Positions 43,867 through 52,889 are shown, counted from the first letter of the stretch. The stretch is 64,000 bases of DNA from Variovorax paradoxus (GCF_024734665.1 NZ_CP102931.1:4462001-4526000); one strand, 5' to 3'. Notes: generated from the sequence alone by a model not told the origin. Numbers and translations are program-made.

Positions 43867-46101
43867 TCAGGGCTTCTGGGAGAAGTCGAGCGCTGCGGTC
43901 AGGTCGCCCATCGGATGGCTGCCGTTCTTCACGAGCGCAGCGTCACGCTCGACAAGGCCCTTCAGCGGCGGCAGCGACCAGCGGTGCGTGATGAAGCGCA
44001 GCGTGGAGGCGGTGTCGTACTGGGTCTTGTCGACGAAGCCCTTCTTCGCGAACGGCGAGATGATGAGCGCCGGAATGCGCGTGCCGGGGCCCCAACGGTC
44101 GCCCTTTGGCACGGTCGCGTGGTCGTAGAAGCCGCCGTTTTCGTCGTACGTGACGACCACGAGCATGTTCTTCCACTGCGGGCTGGCCTGCAGCTTGGCG
44201 ATGACGTCGGCAATGTGCGCGTCGCCGTCGGCCACGCTCGCGTAGCCGGCGTGCTGGTTCAGGTTGCCCTGCGGCTTGTAGAAGCTCACGGCGGGCAGCG
44301 TGCCGGCGGCGGCGTCCTTCAGGAAATCAGCATCGAAGTCCTTCAGGTGCGTGGCGCGCGCATCGGGGTGGGCGCTCGGGTCGAACGCGGCGTAGTAGTT
44401 GAACGGCTGGTGGTGGAACTGGAAGTTCGGCGTCTGCGCGGCCGGCGGCACTGCTGCCGGGAAGACGCGGCTGCCCGTTGCGATGGCCGTGGTGTCCTTC
44501 CACGCACCGCTGTACCAGGCCCAAGTCAGGCCCTTGGCGGTGAGCAAGTCGCCGATGGTGGCCTGCGTCTGCGCTGGCAGCGTGTTGGCCTTGGTCGGGT
44601 CGGCGAAGAGCTTGCTGGTGTCGCCGGCCGCTGGGGCGTTGTTGCTGGGCTGGTATGGCGGCTGCATGGTGTTGACCGCGTAGAAGTTGCCGGCAGCGTC
44701 CTTCGGCGTCAGCGTGTTGTCGTTCAGGTACGTGGGCGCGGCGCTGAGCACCGAGGTCGACGCACCCGCGGCGGGCGTGAGGCGCACGAAGTTGTCGGCG
44801 CCGTCGGTGTCGATGGCCGAGATGCTGGCCTTGGCGGGTGACGAGGCAGCATCTGCGTTGGGGTACAGCGGCGCGCAGGCGCATACGAGGTACTGGTGGT
44901 TCAGGAACGAACCGCCGAATGCGCCCATGAAGAAGTTGTCGGCCAGCGTGTATTGCTTGGCCACTTGCCACAGCTTCATCTTGTTGCCGTCGTAGTAGCC
45001 CATGCTCAGGCCGCCGGCATCCGAGTAGGCGGCGAACTTGTCGTTCTTGCCGCCGTTGATCTGCATCTGGTTGTTGTAGAAGCGATGAACCAGGTCGCGC
45101 GAGATGACGGTCTGGTTGACCACGGTGGTGGTGTTGTAGAAGCCCGCCTCGGCGTCGATCTGGAACATCTGGTTGGGCATGCCCACGGTCTGCGCCTGCG
45201 TGACCGTGGTGGTCTGGCCGGCTGCGGTGACACCGCCCCACACAGGCGGCAGGGTCGGCAGCGTCGAGCCGTCGAAGTCCTTCTGCGGTTCCGGCGCTTT
45301 GGTCAGCGAAGTCGGGTTCACGCCCGGAATGCCGTTGGCGCCGGGAAACAGGCCGTACAGATTGTCGAAGCCGCGGTTTTCCGCGTAGATGACGACGACG
45401 TTGGTGATCTGGTCGAGCGCGAAGCGGTTGCGCAGCGCAGCGATCACGTCGCCGCCGACACCGGCCTCGGCCACCGCTTCGGCGATGCGCTCGATGGCCT
45501 GGTCGATCTCGTTTTGCAGCGCGGTCTTGATGCCGGCGTCGGTGATCTTGTTGTGGTCGGCCAGCAGTTGGGCTTCGCTCACGCCCAGGCGTGCGGCCAG
45601 CGCGGTGCGCGCGGCGGCGAGGTTGCCGCCGTTGGCATCCATCAGCGCTACCAGTTCGGTGGTGATGGCGCTCACCACGCCGTTGGCTGCGGCCGGTGCG
45701 CGGAACACCAGCGGCTGCGTGACGGCGGTCTCGGCATTGGTCGTGGGGTCGAAACGCTTGCTCGACGTGCCGATCTCGGCCACCACGGCGCCTTGGCCGG
45801 AGAGCGTGAAGGCGCCATTGGCATCGGTGGTGGTGGCGAGTTCACCGCTGTCACAGCGACCGTTGTTGTTGGTGTCGATGCAGACCTTGGCGTTGCGGTA
45901 GTAGCTGCCGGTGACAACGCCGGAAGTGCTCGTCGTGCTGGTGCCGCCGGAAGGGAATCCGAAGAAGCCCGGGCTGCTGCCGGAACCGCCGCAGGCCACG
46001 ACCATCGCCGCCGCCGCAATGGCTGTCGGCCAGGGGGTGATGTGACGCACAAGTTTGCGTCCGCGCAAAGACGCGCTGCTACGTTGGAGTGAATTCATCA
46101 T
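43867..46101 (-). CDS. Phosphoesterase (AcpA/phospholipase C) lipoprotein
   Basis: Exported enzyme of 744 residues. The signal ends in a lipobox-like MVVAC (Cys37), so it is probably a lipoprotein. An N-terminal part carries a calcium-type loop DTNNNGRCDSGE (76-87). The phosphoesterase fold begins at VVVIYAENRGFDNLYG (Glu241, Asn242), with later motifs SFLNHQYLVCA and VTYDENGGFYDH. It resembles AcpA-type acid phosphatases and phospholipases C, often used for scavenging phosphate. It is divergent from the di-haem peroxidase gene, with an inverted repeat between them. The start could be 46101 or 46098. Confidence 0.85.
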   Translation of the reverse strand: MMNSLQRSSASLRGRKLVRHITPWPTAIAAAAMVVACGGSGSSPGFFGFPSGGTSTTSTSGVVTGSYYRNAKVCIDTNNNGRCDSGELATTTDANGAFTLSGQGAVVAEIGTSSKRFDPTTNAETAVTQPLVFRAPAAANGVVSAITTELVALMDANGGNLAAARTALAARLGVSEAQLLADHNKITDAGIKTALQNEIDQAIERIAEAVAEAGVGGDVIAALRNRFALDQITNVVVIYAENRGFDNLYGLFPGANGIPGVNPTSLTKAPEPQKDFDGSTLPTLPPVWGGVTAAGQTTTVTQAQTVGMPNQMFQIDAEAGFYNTTTVVNQTVISRDLVHRFYNNQMQINGGKNDKFAAYSDAGGLSMGYYDGNKMKLWQVAKQYTLADNFFMGAFGGSFLNHQYLVCACAPLYPNADAASSPAKASISAIDTDGADNFVRLTPAAGASTSVLSAAPTYLNDNTLTPKDAAGNFYAVNTMQPPYQPSNNAPAAGDTSKLFADPTKANTLPAQTQATIGDLLTAKGLTWAWYSGAWKDTTAIATGSRVFPAAVPPAAQTPNFQFHHQPFNYYAAFDPSAHPDARATHLKDFDADFLKDAAAGTLPAVSFYKPQGNLNQHAGYASVADGDAHIADVIAKLQASPQWKNMLVVVTYDENGGFYDHATVPKGDRWGPGTRIPALIISPFAKKGFVDKTQYDTASTLRFITHRWSLPPLKGLVERDAALVKNGSHPMGDLTAALDFSQKP

Positions 46102-46234
46102 GAGTGGAGTTATGAGGTGTGGATGAACCAGACCGGCGGCCGGGCGCCGTGATGCTCGGCGTGACGCGTGACAGCCATGTTGCAATTCGTCGTACACCGG
46201 GCTTGCTAATTCAGGGCTAAGAAATCTCCGCCAA

Positions 46235-46252
46235 ATGTCACGCCGCTGACAT
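46235..46252. repeat. Inverted repeat ATGTCA-N6-TGACAT at the peroxidase start
   Basis: Perfect 6-bp arms at 46235-46240 and 46247-46252. The right arm includes the first bases of the ATG at 46251. It may be an operator, or a hairpin in the mRNA leader, or a hint that the true start lies downstream at the GTG at 46311. Confidence 0.45.
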
Positions 46253-47669
46253 GTGCGAAACCGATCCTCGCCGGTTGCCTTGCGGTTGCGTCCGCCCATC
46301 CTTTCTCCACGTGCCCCCGACGACGCGCTCTCTTCGCCGACTGGCCGTGCTTGCCGCGGCTGCCTTGCTGTGTGGCGTGCTTGCCGCCTGTGGCCGCGAT
46401 GCGCCCGCATCGCTGACTGCATCGACGCCGGTACCGCCCCCCCAAGCCGCACCAACGCCGGCCCCCGTAGCGCCCCCTGCGCAGCCCGCCTACGTCGGCG
46501 CCACCTACGCCCCCGTGCCCGGCCGCCCGCAGCCCAGCGCCGCACAACTCACTGAAATCGGCCGGCGCATCTTCTTCGACGGCAACCTCTCGGCCACGGG
46601 CAAGGCTTCGTGTGCGAGCTGCCACGATCCGCAGCACGCCTGGGGGCCGCCCAATGCGCTGTCGGTGCAGCTCGGCGGCGCCGACGGCAAGCAGGAAGGC
46701 CCGCGCGCCGCGCCCTCGCTGCGCTACCTGGAAACGCTCATCGCCTTTACCGAGCACCACCACGACAACGACGGCGACGACAGCATCGACGCCGGCCCCA
46801 CCGGCGGCCACATGTGGGACGGCCGCGCCGGCTCCGCGCACGAGCAGGCTGGCATGCCGCTGCTCTCGCCCGCCGAGATGGGCAATGCATCGGTGGCGGA
46901 AGTGGCGGCCAAGCTCGAGCGCGCGGCCTACGCCGATGAACTGCGCAAGGCCTTCGGCGACGACGTGTTCAAGAACCCGGACGCCGCCTTCAAGGCTGCG
47001 GGCCTTGCGCTGGAGGTGTTCCAGCAGTCGCCGAAAGACTTTTATCCATTCACGAGCAAGTACGACGCGGTGCTGCGCGGCCAGGCTAAGCTCAGCGTGG
47101 CCGAGGCGCGCGGGCTGCGGCTCTTCAACGACGAGAACAAGGGCAACTGCGCCTCGTGCCACATCAGCGTACGCACGCAGGACGGCGCGTTCCCGCTCTT
47201 CACTGACTTCGGCTTGATCGCGCTGGCCGTGCCGCGCAATCGCAAGCTCAAGGCGAATGCCGACCCGGCGTTCTACGACCTCGGCCTGTGCGGCCCGTAC
47301 CGCACCGACATGAAGGACCACCCCGAATACTGCGGCCTGTTCCGCACGCCCACGCTGCGCAACGTGGCGGTGCGGCAGAGCTTCTTCCACAACGGGGTGT
47401 TCCACTCGCTGGAAGAAGCCATCCGCTTCTACGCGCAGCGCGACACCACGCCGCAGCGCTGGTATGCGCGTTCGGCCAAAGGCATCGTGCAGCAGTACGA
47501 CGACCTGCCGCCGCAGTACCACACCAACATCAACACCGATGCGCCCTTCGGGCAGAAGCCCGGCGACAAGCCGGCGCTGACCGAAGCGGAGATTCGCGAT
47601 GTGGCGGCGTTTTTGCGCACGCTGACAGACGCGGACCAGAAGAACGCGCCTGTCACCGCTACTCGCTAG
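46251..47669 (+). CDS. Di-haem cytochrome c peroxidase (MauG/CcpA-like) lipoprotein
   Basis: Periplasmic di-haem enzyme of 472 residues. A hydrophobic signal ends in LAAC (Cys47), suggesting a lipoprotein, followed by a Pro/Ala-rich linker (48-85). The two haem-binding sites are CASCH at 121-125 and CASCH at 300-304. Such proteins reduce hydrogen peroxide using cytochrome c or carry out protein cofactor maturation (MauG). The first 25 residues before the signal are unusual, so the GTG at 46311 may be the start. It ends tail to tail with the MarR gene, sharing CTAG. Confidence 0.9.
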   Translation: MCETDPRRLPCGCVRPSFLHVPPTTRSLRRLAVLAAAALLCGVLAACGRDAPASLTASTPVPPPQAAPTPAPVAPPAQPAYVGATYAPVPGRPQPSAAQLTEIGRRIFFDGNLSATGKASCASCHDPQHAWGPPNALSVQLGGADGKQEGPRAAPSLRYLETLIAFTEHHHDNDGDDSIDAGPTGGHMWDGRAGSAHEQAGMPLLSPAEMGNASVAEVAAKLERAAYADELRKAFGDDVFKNPDAAFKAAGLALEVFQQSPKDFYPFTSKYDAVLRGQAKLSVAEARGLRLFNDENKGNCASCHISVRTQDGAFPLFTDFGLIALAVPRNRKLKANADPAFYDLGLCGPYRTDMKDHPEYCGLFRTPTLRNVAVRQSFFHNGVFHSLEEAIRFYAQRDTTPQRWYARSAKGIVQQYDDLPPQYHTNINTDAPFGQKPGDKPALTEAEIRDVAAFLRTLTDADQKNAPVTATR

Positions 47670-48106
47670 CCTCCGCCCATGCGCTCGACGTTCGCGTTGA
47701 GCCGCACCAGCAGCGCCGTCAACTGCTCGACCTCTTCCGGGGAGAAGCCGGCCAGCGCCTCTTGCGTGTGCGCATCCATCACGGCCTTGGCCTTGGGCAG
47801 GCGCCTGGCGGCCAGTGGGGTCAGCGAGATCAGGCGGCTACGCTTGTCCACGGGGTCGGGCACGCGCTCGACCAGGCCGTCGCGCTCCATGCGGGCCAGC
47901 AGCTGCGCCATGCTGGGTTGCTCCACCTGCGCGATGCGCGCGAGCTCGGCTTGCGACAGCGCCTTGCTTTTCTTGAGCGACACCAGCACCGGCAGCTGAC
48001 CCAAGGCAAAGCCGAGTTCACGGACCCCCACGTCGGCAATGCGGGTGAAGCCGCGCGTCACGCGGCCGATGAGTTTCAGGGGATTGGGTGTCTCGGTGTC
48101 GGTCAT
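47666..48106 (-). CDS. MarR-family regulator (TetX-like module)
   Basis: Regulator of 146 residues. The winged helix reads KALSQAELARIAQVEQPSMAQLLARMERDGLVERVPDPVDKRSRLISLT, with flanking dimer helices. It is divergent from a TetX-like monooxygenase, with two palindromes in the 74-bp gap. A minus-strand promoter, TTAGCA (48141-48136), 16 bp, TAGAAT (48119-48114), puts the start of transcription at about 48107, one base before the ATG: a leaderless mRNA. It probably represses itself and the monooxygenase gene. Confidence 0.9.
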   Translation of the reverse strand: MTDTETPNPLKLIGRVTRGFTRIADVGVRELGFALGQLPVLVSLKKSKALSQAELARIAQVEQPSMAQLLARMERDGLVERVPDPVDKRSRLISLTPLAARRLPKAKAVMDAHTQEALAGFSPEEVEQLTALLVRLNANVERMGGG

Positions 48107-48123
48107 GTCTCGTATTCTATCTA

Positions 48124-48137
48124 CATAGCCTCCTATG
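48124..48137. promoter_or_regulatory. MarR operator palindrome 1
   Basis: Inverted repeat CATAG-N4-CTATG, perfect, inside the spacer of the minus-strand marR promoter, reaching the -35 element. A second palindrome lies 22 bp away (centre to centre), two helical turns. Confidence 0.65.
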
Positions 48138-48146
48138 CTAATATGA

Positions 48147-48158
48147 ATAGGAACCTAT
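48147..48158. promoter_or_regulatory. MarR operator palindrome 2
   Basis: Inverted repeat ATAGG-N2-CCTAT, perfect, between the first palindrome and the start of the monooxygenase gene. It would affect transcription in the rightward direction. Confidence 0.6.
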
Positions 48159-48180
48159 CCTTTATTGTGAAGCAATCCGA

Positions 48181-49335
48181 ATGCACACCAATACCAATCT
48201 ACGCATTGCCATCGTCGGCGCCGGTCCTGGCGGACTCACTCTGGCACGCATCCTTCATCTGTCCGGCATTCATGCCACCGTGTTCGAACGCGAAGAGGGC
48301 CCGCTCGCGCGGCCCCAAGGCGGCACGCTCGACCTGCACGAAGACTCCGGCCAGCTGGCCGTGCAACGTGCCGCGCTCGACAGCGAGTTCCAGCGCATCG
48401 CACGCTACGACGACCAGGGCTCGCGACTGCTCGACAAGACCGGCCACGTGCTGTTCGAGGAGCCCGACGCCTCCGCCGGCAACCGTCCCGAGGTCGACCG
48501 CACCGCGCTGCGCGACATGCTGCTGGCATCGCTGCCGGCCGGCTGCGTGCAGTGGGGCCGTGCGCTCAGCGACATGCGGCTGCAGGAAGGCGGGCGCTGG
48601 AACCTCTCGTTCGCCGACGGCGGCGAGGCAGGCCCGTTCGACCTGGTCGTCGGCGCGGACGGCGCGTGGTCGCGTGTGCGGCCGCTGCTGTCGCCCTACA
48701 AGCCGCAGTACAGCGGCCTGACCTTCATCGAGTTCGGCATCGACGACGTCGACCGCAGCCATCCGGCCGTCGCGCAGCTCGTCGGCCGGGGCAAGCTGGA
48801 CGTGCAAGGCGACGGAAAGGAAATCATCGCGCAGCGCAACGGCAACGCGCATATCCGTGGCTACGCGATCTTCCGCGTGCCGGCAGACTGGGCAGTGAAG
48901 CGCTTCGACTTCTCGTCGCCCGCGGCGGTGCGCAGCGCCCTGCTCGCGGAGTTCTCGGGCTATGCCGATGCCGTCACCGACCTCTTCCGGGTGAGCAACG
49001 ACCAGTTCGTTCCCCGCCTCATCCACGCGCTGCCAGTCGGTCATTGCTGGGCGCCCCGACGCGGGCTGACTCTGCTCGGCGATGCGGCGCACGTGATGTC
49101 GCCATTCGGCGGCGAAGGCGTGAACGCCGCCATGCGCGATGCCGCCGAGCTGGCGGCCCTGCTTGCCGCGCAGGACGACTGGGCCGCAGCGGTGACCACT
49201 TACGAAATGGAGATGTTCGAGCGCGTGGTCGATGCTGCGGAAGGCTCCGCCGAAGCCGCCGCCGTGCAGATGTCGCACATCGGCGAGGCACTGACGCTGG
49301 CGCACTTGCAGGAGCACCGGGCCGGCGCTGCCTGA
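48181..49335 (+). CDS. FAD-dependent monooxygenase, TetX-like
   Basis: Flavoprotein monooxygenase of 384 residues. FAD-binding motifs are present: IAIVGAGPGGLTLARIL with an acidic ribose-contact in VFEREEGPL, the DG motif region FDLVVGADGAWSRVR, and GLTLLGDAAHVMSPFGGEGVN. The family contains Tet(X)-type tetracycline-inactivating enzymes and other hydroxylases of aromatic compounds; identity to Tet(X) cannot be judged here. Regulation by the divergent MarR suggests an inducible response to an aromatic or antibiotic-like compound. Confidence 0.88.
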   Translation: MHTNTNLRIAIVGAGPGGLTLARILHLSGIHATVFEREEGPLARPQGGTLDLHEDSGQLAVQRAALDSEFQRIARYDDQGSRLLDKTGHVLFEEPDASAGNRPEVDRTALRDMLLASLPAGCVQWGRALSDMRLQEGGRWNLSFADGGEAGPFDLVVGADGAWSRVRPLLSPYKPQYSGLTFIEFGIDDVDRSHPAVAQLVGRGKLDVQGDGKEIIAQRNGNAHIRGYAIFRVPADWAVKRFDFSSPAAVRSALLAEFSGYADAVTDLFRVSNDQFVPRLIHALPVGHCWAPRRGLTLLGDAAHVMSPFGGEGVNAAMRDAAELAALLAAQDDWAAAVTTYEMEMFERVVDAAEGSAEAAAVQMSHIGEALTLAHLQEHRAGAA

Positions 49336-49367
49336 CACCCGTGCCGGGTATCCCGGTGCGTATCGAT

Positions 49368-49397
49368 TTGACTTTATTTTAGATATATCTAAAATAA
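49368..49397 (+). promoter_or_regulatory. 24-bp perfect palindrome on the padR promoter
   Basis: TTATTTTAGATA followed by its exact reverse complement, 49374-49397, A/T rich in a GC-rich genome. It covers the spacer and the -10 element of a near-consensus promoter: TTGACT at 49368-49373, 16 bp, TAAAAT at 49390-49395. Binding here by the PadR protein would block transcription. Confidence 0.8.
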
Positions 49398-49427
49398 TTC
49401 CGATATACATCACAAAGGATACCCACC

Positions 49428-49994
49428 GTGAGACATTTCCATCTCAACCATCACCACTGCCGCACCGCCCGCGGCGAACATGAAGACGGCCTTTCCGGCG
49501 GCCGCGGACACCGTGGCGGACGCGGCGGTGGACGCGTGTTCGGCCATGGCGGCCTGCGCTTCGTGCTGCTGCAGCTCATCGCCGACAAGCCGGCCCACGG
49601 CTACGAACTGATCAAGGCCATCGAAGACCGCCTGGGCGGCAGCTATGCGCCGAGCCCCGGCGTGGTCTACCCCACCCTCACGCTGCTCGAGGAAATGGGC
49701 TACCTCAGCGTGGAAACCGCCGACGGCAGCGGCCGCAAGCGCTACAGCATCACGGCCAGCGGCCAGGAATTCCTCACGGCCAATCGCGAGATGGCCGACG
49801 CCATGATGGCCCGCATGAGCGGCGGCGTCGACGGCGCCGGCCCCCGCGGCGGACGCCCGCCGCAAGTCACGCGCGCCATCGAGAACCTCAAGCTCGCAAT
49901 GCGCATGCGCCTGTCTGGCGTGCTGACCGAGCAGCAGGCCCACGACTTTGCCGCGGTGCTCGACAGCGCCGCGCAACAGATCGAAAAGATCTGA
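49428..49994 (+). CDS. PadR-family metal-type regulator (YqjI-like)
   Basis: Regulator of 188 residues starting at a GTG at 49428 with AAAGGA upstream. The N-terminus is rich in His and Gly (MRHFHLNHHHC, GRGHRGGRGGGRVFGHGG), as in YqjI, whose similar N-terminus binds nickel or iron. The PadR winged helix follows (KPAHGYELIKAIEDRLGGSYAPSPGVVYPTLTLLEEMGY). The next gene encodes a siderophore-interacting reductase, the partner of yqjI in E. coli (yqjH), so it probably represses that gene and itself in response to metal. A 24-bp palindrome lies on its promoter. Confidence 0.9.
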   Translation: MRHFHLNHHHCRTARGEHEDGLSGGRGHRGGRGGGRVFGHGGLRFVLLQLIADKPAHGYELIKAIEDRLGGSYAPSPGVVYPTLTLLEEMGYLSVETADGSGRKRYSITASGQEFLTANREMADAMMARMSGGVDGAGPRGGRPPQVTRAIENLKLAMRMRLSGVLTEQQAHDFAAVLDSAAQQIEKI

Positions 49995-50034
49995 CCCCCA
50001 TCTCAACCCGCCCTGCTCACCCAGGACTTCTGCA

Positions 50035-50874
50035 ATGACTGACTTCAGTACTTCATCTGCTTCCACCACCCCCGACCGCACGCCGCGCCGGGTGCGCCAC
50101 GACCTGCGCTTTCGCCAGCTCACGGTGAAAACCGCGCAGCGAGTGACGCCGCACCTGATCCGCATTACTCTCACGGGCGACGACCTCGCGGGCTTCACCA
50201 GCCCCGGCTTCGACGACCACGCGAAGATCTTCTTTCCCGATGCCACCACCGGCAAGCTCACGCTGCCCACCGCCGGCCCCGAAGGCCCGGTGTGGCCCGC
50301 AAGCGGCCGCCCGACCATGCGCGACTACACGCCGCGCCGCCACGACGCCAAGGCCGGCACGCTCGAAATCGACTTCGCGCTGCACGAAGCCGGCCCCGCC
50401 ACGCAGTGGGCCGAGCAGGCCAAGCCCGGCGACGTCGTCGGTGTGGGCGGTCCGCGCGGCTCGTTCATCGTGCCGACCGAGTTCGACTGGCACCTGCTGA
50501 TCGGCGACGACACCGCCCTGCCCGCCATCTCGCGTCGCCTGGCCGAACTGCCGGCCGGATCGCGCGCGGTGGTGCTGGCGGAAGTCGACAGCGAAGCCGA
50601 CGAGATTCCGCTCGACACACAGGCCGAACTCACGCTGAAATGGGTTCACCGCCGCGGCGTTGAGCCGGGCCTGAGCCCCGTGCTGCTCGACACCCTGAAG
50701 GCCATGCAGCTACCGGCCGGCGACTTCCATGCGTGGGTGGGTTGCGAATCGGCCATCGCCAAGGCGCTGCGCGCGCACCTGGTGGGCGAGCGCGGCGCGA
50801 ACCCGAAGTGGACGCGGGCCTCGGGCTACTGGCGCCGCGGCGCCGTGGCCACGCACGACACGCACGACGAGTAA
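50035..50874 (+). CDS. Siderophore-interacting protein (NAD(P)H ferric-chelate reductase, YqjH-like)
   Basis: Cytoplasmic flavoprotein of 279 residues that reduces ferric siderophores to release iron. Features: FAD-binding segment RDYTPRRHD (with RxYTxR), the NAD(P)-binding [24 protein letters not shown], and the C-terminal RASGYWRRG of the SIP family. It follows the PadR gene by 40 bp in a likely two-gene operon, under the 24-bp palindrome. It is tail to tail with the DHA2 exporter gene. Confidence 0.9.
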   Translation: MTDFSTSSASTTPDRTPRRVRHDLRFRQLTVKTAQRVTPHLIRITLTGDDLAGFTSPGFDDHAKIFFPDATTGKLTLPTAGPEGPVWPASGRPTMRDYTPRRHDAKAGTLEIDFALHEAGPATQWAEQAKPGDVVGVGGPRGSFIVPTEFDWHLLIGDDTALPAISRRLAELPAGSRAVVLAEVDSEADEIPLDTQAELTLKWVHRRGVEPGLSPVLLDTLKAMQLPAGDFHAWVGCESAIAKALRAHLVGERGANPKWTRASGYWRRGAVATHDTHDE

Positions 50875-50883
50875 CGGGTCTCT

Positions 50884-52416
50884 TCAGTGCGGCACTTCAG
50901 CAGGCCCTGACGCTGCCGCACTGCGCCTCGGACTCTTGATCAGCAACAGCAGCGGAATCGCCAGCACCGTGATGATCATCATGATCGCGAAGTCGTCCAG
51001 GTAGCCGATCAGCGCGCCCTGCCGCGTCACCTCCGCATTCAGCAGCGCCAGCCCCGTCATCGTGTCGGGCGACATCATCTGCGGCAGCGTCGACAGCGCG
51101 GTGTTGCCCGGCACCACGGTCGACGCGATCTGCGCATGCGCCTTGCTCGAGCCTTCGGTCAGCAGCGCCTGCACGATCGAGATGCCCACGCTGCTGCCGA
51201 TGTTGCGCAGCAGGCTGAAGATGGGCGTGCCCTGGTTGCGCAGCCGCGGCGCCAGCGTGGCGAAGGTCGCGGTCGACAGCGGCACGAAGGTGAAGCCGAT
51301 GCCCAGGCCCTGGATGAAGCCCGAGACGATGATCAGCGTGCTGTCCATCTGCAGCGTGAGCCGCGTCATCTGGTAGAGCGAGAACGCCGTGAGGCCGAAG
51401 CCCACAGCCATGATCGCGCGCACGTCCACCTTCTGCACCAGCCGCCCCACGATGATCATCGCGATCATCGTGCCGACGCCCCGCGGCGCCGTTACCTCGC
51501 CCGTGTAGACCACCGGATAGCCCATCAACCCCTGCAGGAAGTTGGGCAGCAGCGCCATCGTCGCGAACAAAATCATGCCGACGATGAACGCGAACAACAG
51601 GCCGGTGACGAAGTTGCGGTCTTTCAGCAAGTCGCGGTCGAAGAAAGACACGCCCTGCACCGTCCACGTGTGGACCACGAAGAAGCCGAAAGCCACCAGC
51701 GCGGCGGCGGCTTCGAGCTTGATCTCCCACGAGTCGAACCAGTCGAGCTGCTCGCCGCGGTCGAGAAACAGCTGCAGCATGCCGATGGCCAGGCTCAGCG
51801 TCACGAAGCCGAAGATGTCGAGCTTCTCGCCCTGCGGCCGGCTCTCGGGCAGGTAGCGCGCGATGCCCCAGAAGGCGAAGATGCCCACCGGCAGGTTGAT
51901 GAAGAACACCCAGCGCCAGTCGAAGTTCTCGGTGAGCCAGCCGCCCAGCAGCGGCCCGAGGATGGGCCCGACCATGATGCCCGCGCCCCAGATCGCCATT
52001 GCCTGACCGACTTTCTCGCGCGGGTTGATGTCGAGCAGCACCGCCTGCGACAGCGGCACCAGCGCCGCACCGAAGATGCCCTGCAGCAGCCGCGCGGCCA
52101 CGATGCCGACCAGCGAGGTCGCAAGCCCGCACAGCGCCGAGGCCACTGTGAAGCCGATCACCGAGATGATGAAAACGCGCCGCCGTCCCCAGTGGCCGCA
52201 CAGCCAGCCGGTCAGCGGCAGCGCGATGGCCGAGGCCACGATGTACGAGGTGAGCACCCAGGTGATCTGGTCCTGAGAGGCCTGCAGGCTGCCCTGCATG
52301 TGGGGCAAGGCGACGTTGGCAATCGTGGTGTCCAGCGCCTGCATGATGGTCGCCAGCATGATCGAGACGGTGATCATGCCGCGGTGCGGCACCTTGGTTC
52401 CGGGGGCGACGCTCAT
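50884..52416 (-). CDS. DHA2-family (EmrB/QacA) drug:H+ antiporter
   Basis: Inner-membrane exporter of 510 residues with fourteen membrane helices. The DHA2 hallmarks are present: IMQALDTTIANVALPHMQGSL near the N-terminus, GWLCGHWGRRRVF, and FQGIFGAAL-like motif C (LLQGIFGAALVPLSQ; GPILGPLLGGWLTENFDWRW). No EmrA-like adaptor gene is adjacent, so it may act alone or with an adaptor elsewhere. Its start codon overlaps the stop of the MarR gene by 4 bases, so it is controlled by and translated with that regulator. Confidence 0.9.
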   Translation of the reverse strand: MSVAPGTKVPHRGMITVSIMLATIMQALDTTIANVALPHMQGSLQASQDQITWVLTSYIVASAIALPLTGWLCGHWGRRRVFIISVIGFTVASALCGLATSLVGIVAARLLQGIFGAALVPLSQAVLLDINPREKVGQAMAIWGAGIMVGPILGPLLGGWLTENFDWRWVFFINLPVGIFAFWGIARYLPESRPQGEKLDIFGFVTLSLAIGMLQLFLDRGEQLDWFDSWEIKLEAAAALVAFGFFVVHTWTVQGVSFFDRDLLKDRNFVTGLLFAFIVGMILFATMALLPNFLQGLMGYPVVYTGEVTAPRGVGTMIAMIIVGRLVQKVDVRAIMAVGFGLTAFSLYQMTRLTLQMDSTLIIVSGFIQGLGIGFTFVPLSTATFATLAPRLRNQGTPIFSLLRNIGSSVGISIVQALLTEGSSKAHAQIASTVVPGNTALSTLPQMMSPDTMTGLALLNAEVTRQGALIGYLDDFAIMMIITVLAIPLLLLIKSPRRSAAASGPAEVPH

Positions 52417-52880
52417 GGCTTGGGCTCCCCGCCCGAGGTGATCTCCATCAGGCTGCCGCGCACCCTGGCGAGCATGCCCAGCAACTGCACCCGCTCTGCC
52501 TGCGACAGCACCGCCATCACCCGGTCGTTGAGCCCGTCGCTGATGCTCAGGGCGGTGTCGAGCGCGTCCTCGGCGCTGGGCTCCAGGTGGATCTTGTTGA
52601 CTCGGCGGTCCGTGAGGCTGGGCTCGCGGCGAATCCAGCCGGCTGCGGCCATGCGGTCGCACAGGCCGGCGACGGCCATCGGGGTCAGGTCGAGGCGCTG
52701 CGCGAGTTCGGCCTGCGACAGCGGCTGCTCGTCATCGTGCATGGCCAGCGCGCCAAGCAGGCGGAACTGGGCGCTGGTGAGGCCGATGCGCGCACGCGCG
52801 AGGCGATCGAACTCTTCGCTATAGAGCTTGCCCACGCTCTTGAGGAGGAAACCGAAACGCTGGGTGAAGTCCCTTTTCAT
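52413..52880 (-). CDS. MarR-family regulator of the DHA2 exporter
   Basis: Regulator of 155 residues, MKRDFTQRFGFLLKSVGKLYSEEFDRLARARIGLT. The winged helix is PLSQAELAQRLDLTPMAVAGLCDRMAAAGWIRREPSLTDRRVNKIHLE. It lies ahead of the DHA2 exporter gene with a 4-base overlap, a classic MarR-efflux operon. A 9-bp inverted repeat surrounds its start codon. No Shine-Dalgarno sequence is visible, and a GATAAT element (52896-52891) would put the mRNA start a few bases from the ATG. Confidence 0.88.
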   Translation of the reverse strand: MKRDFTQRFGFLLKSVGKLYSEEFDRLARARIGLTSAQFRLLGALAMHDDEQPLSQAELAQRLDLTPMAVAGLCDRMAAAGWIRREPSLTDRRVNKIHLEPSAEDALDTALSISDGLNDRVMAVLSQAERVQLLGMLARVRGSLMEITSGGEPKP

Positions 52881-52889
52881 AAGGGACTT
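52867..52889. promoter_or_regulatory. Perfect inverted repeat spanning the marR start codon
   Basis: AAGTCCCTT (52867-52875) and AAGGGACTT (52881-52889) are exact complements around a 5-base loop that holds the ATG on the minus strand. It is a likely MarR operator at the transcription start, or an mRNA hairpin that hides the start codon. Confidence 0.7.
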
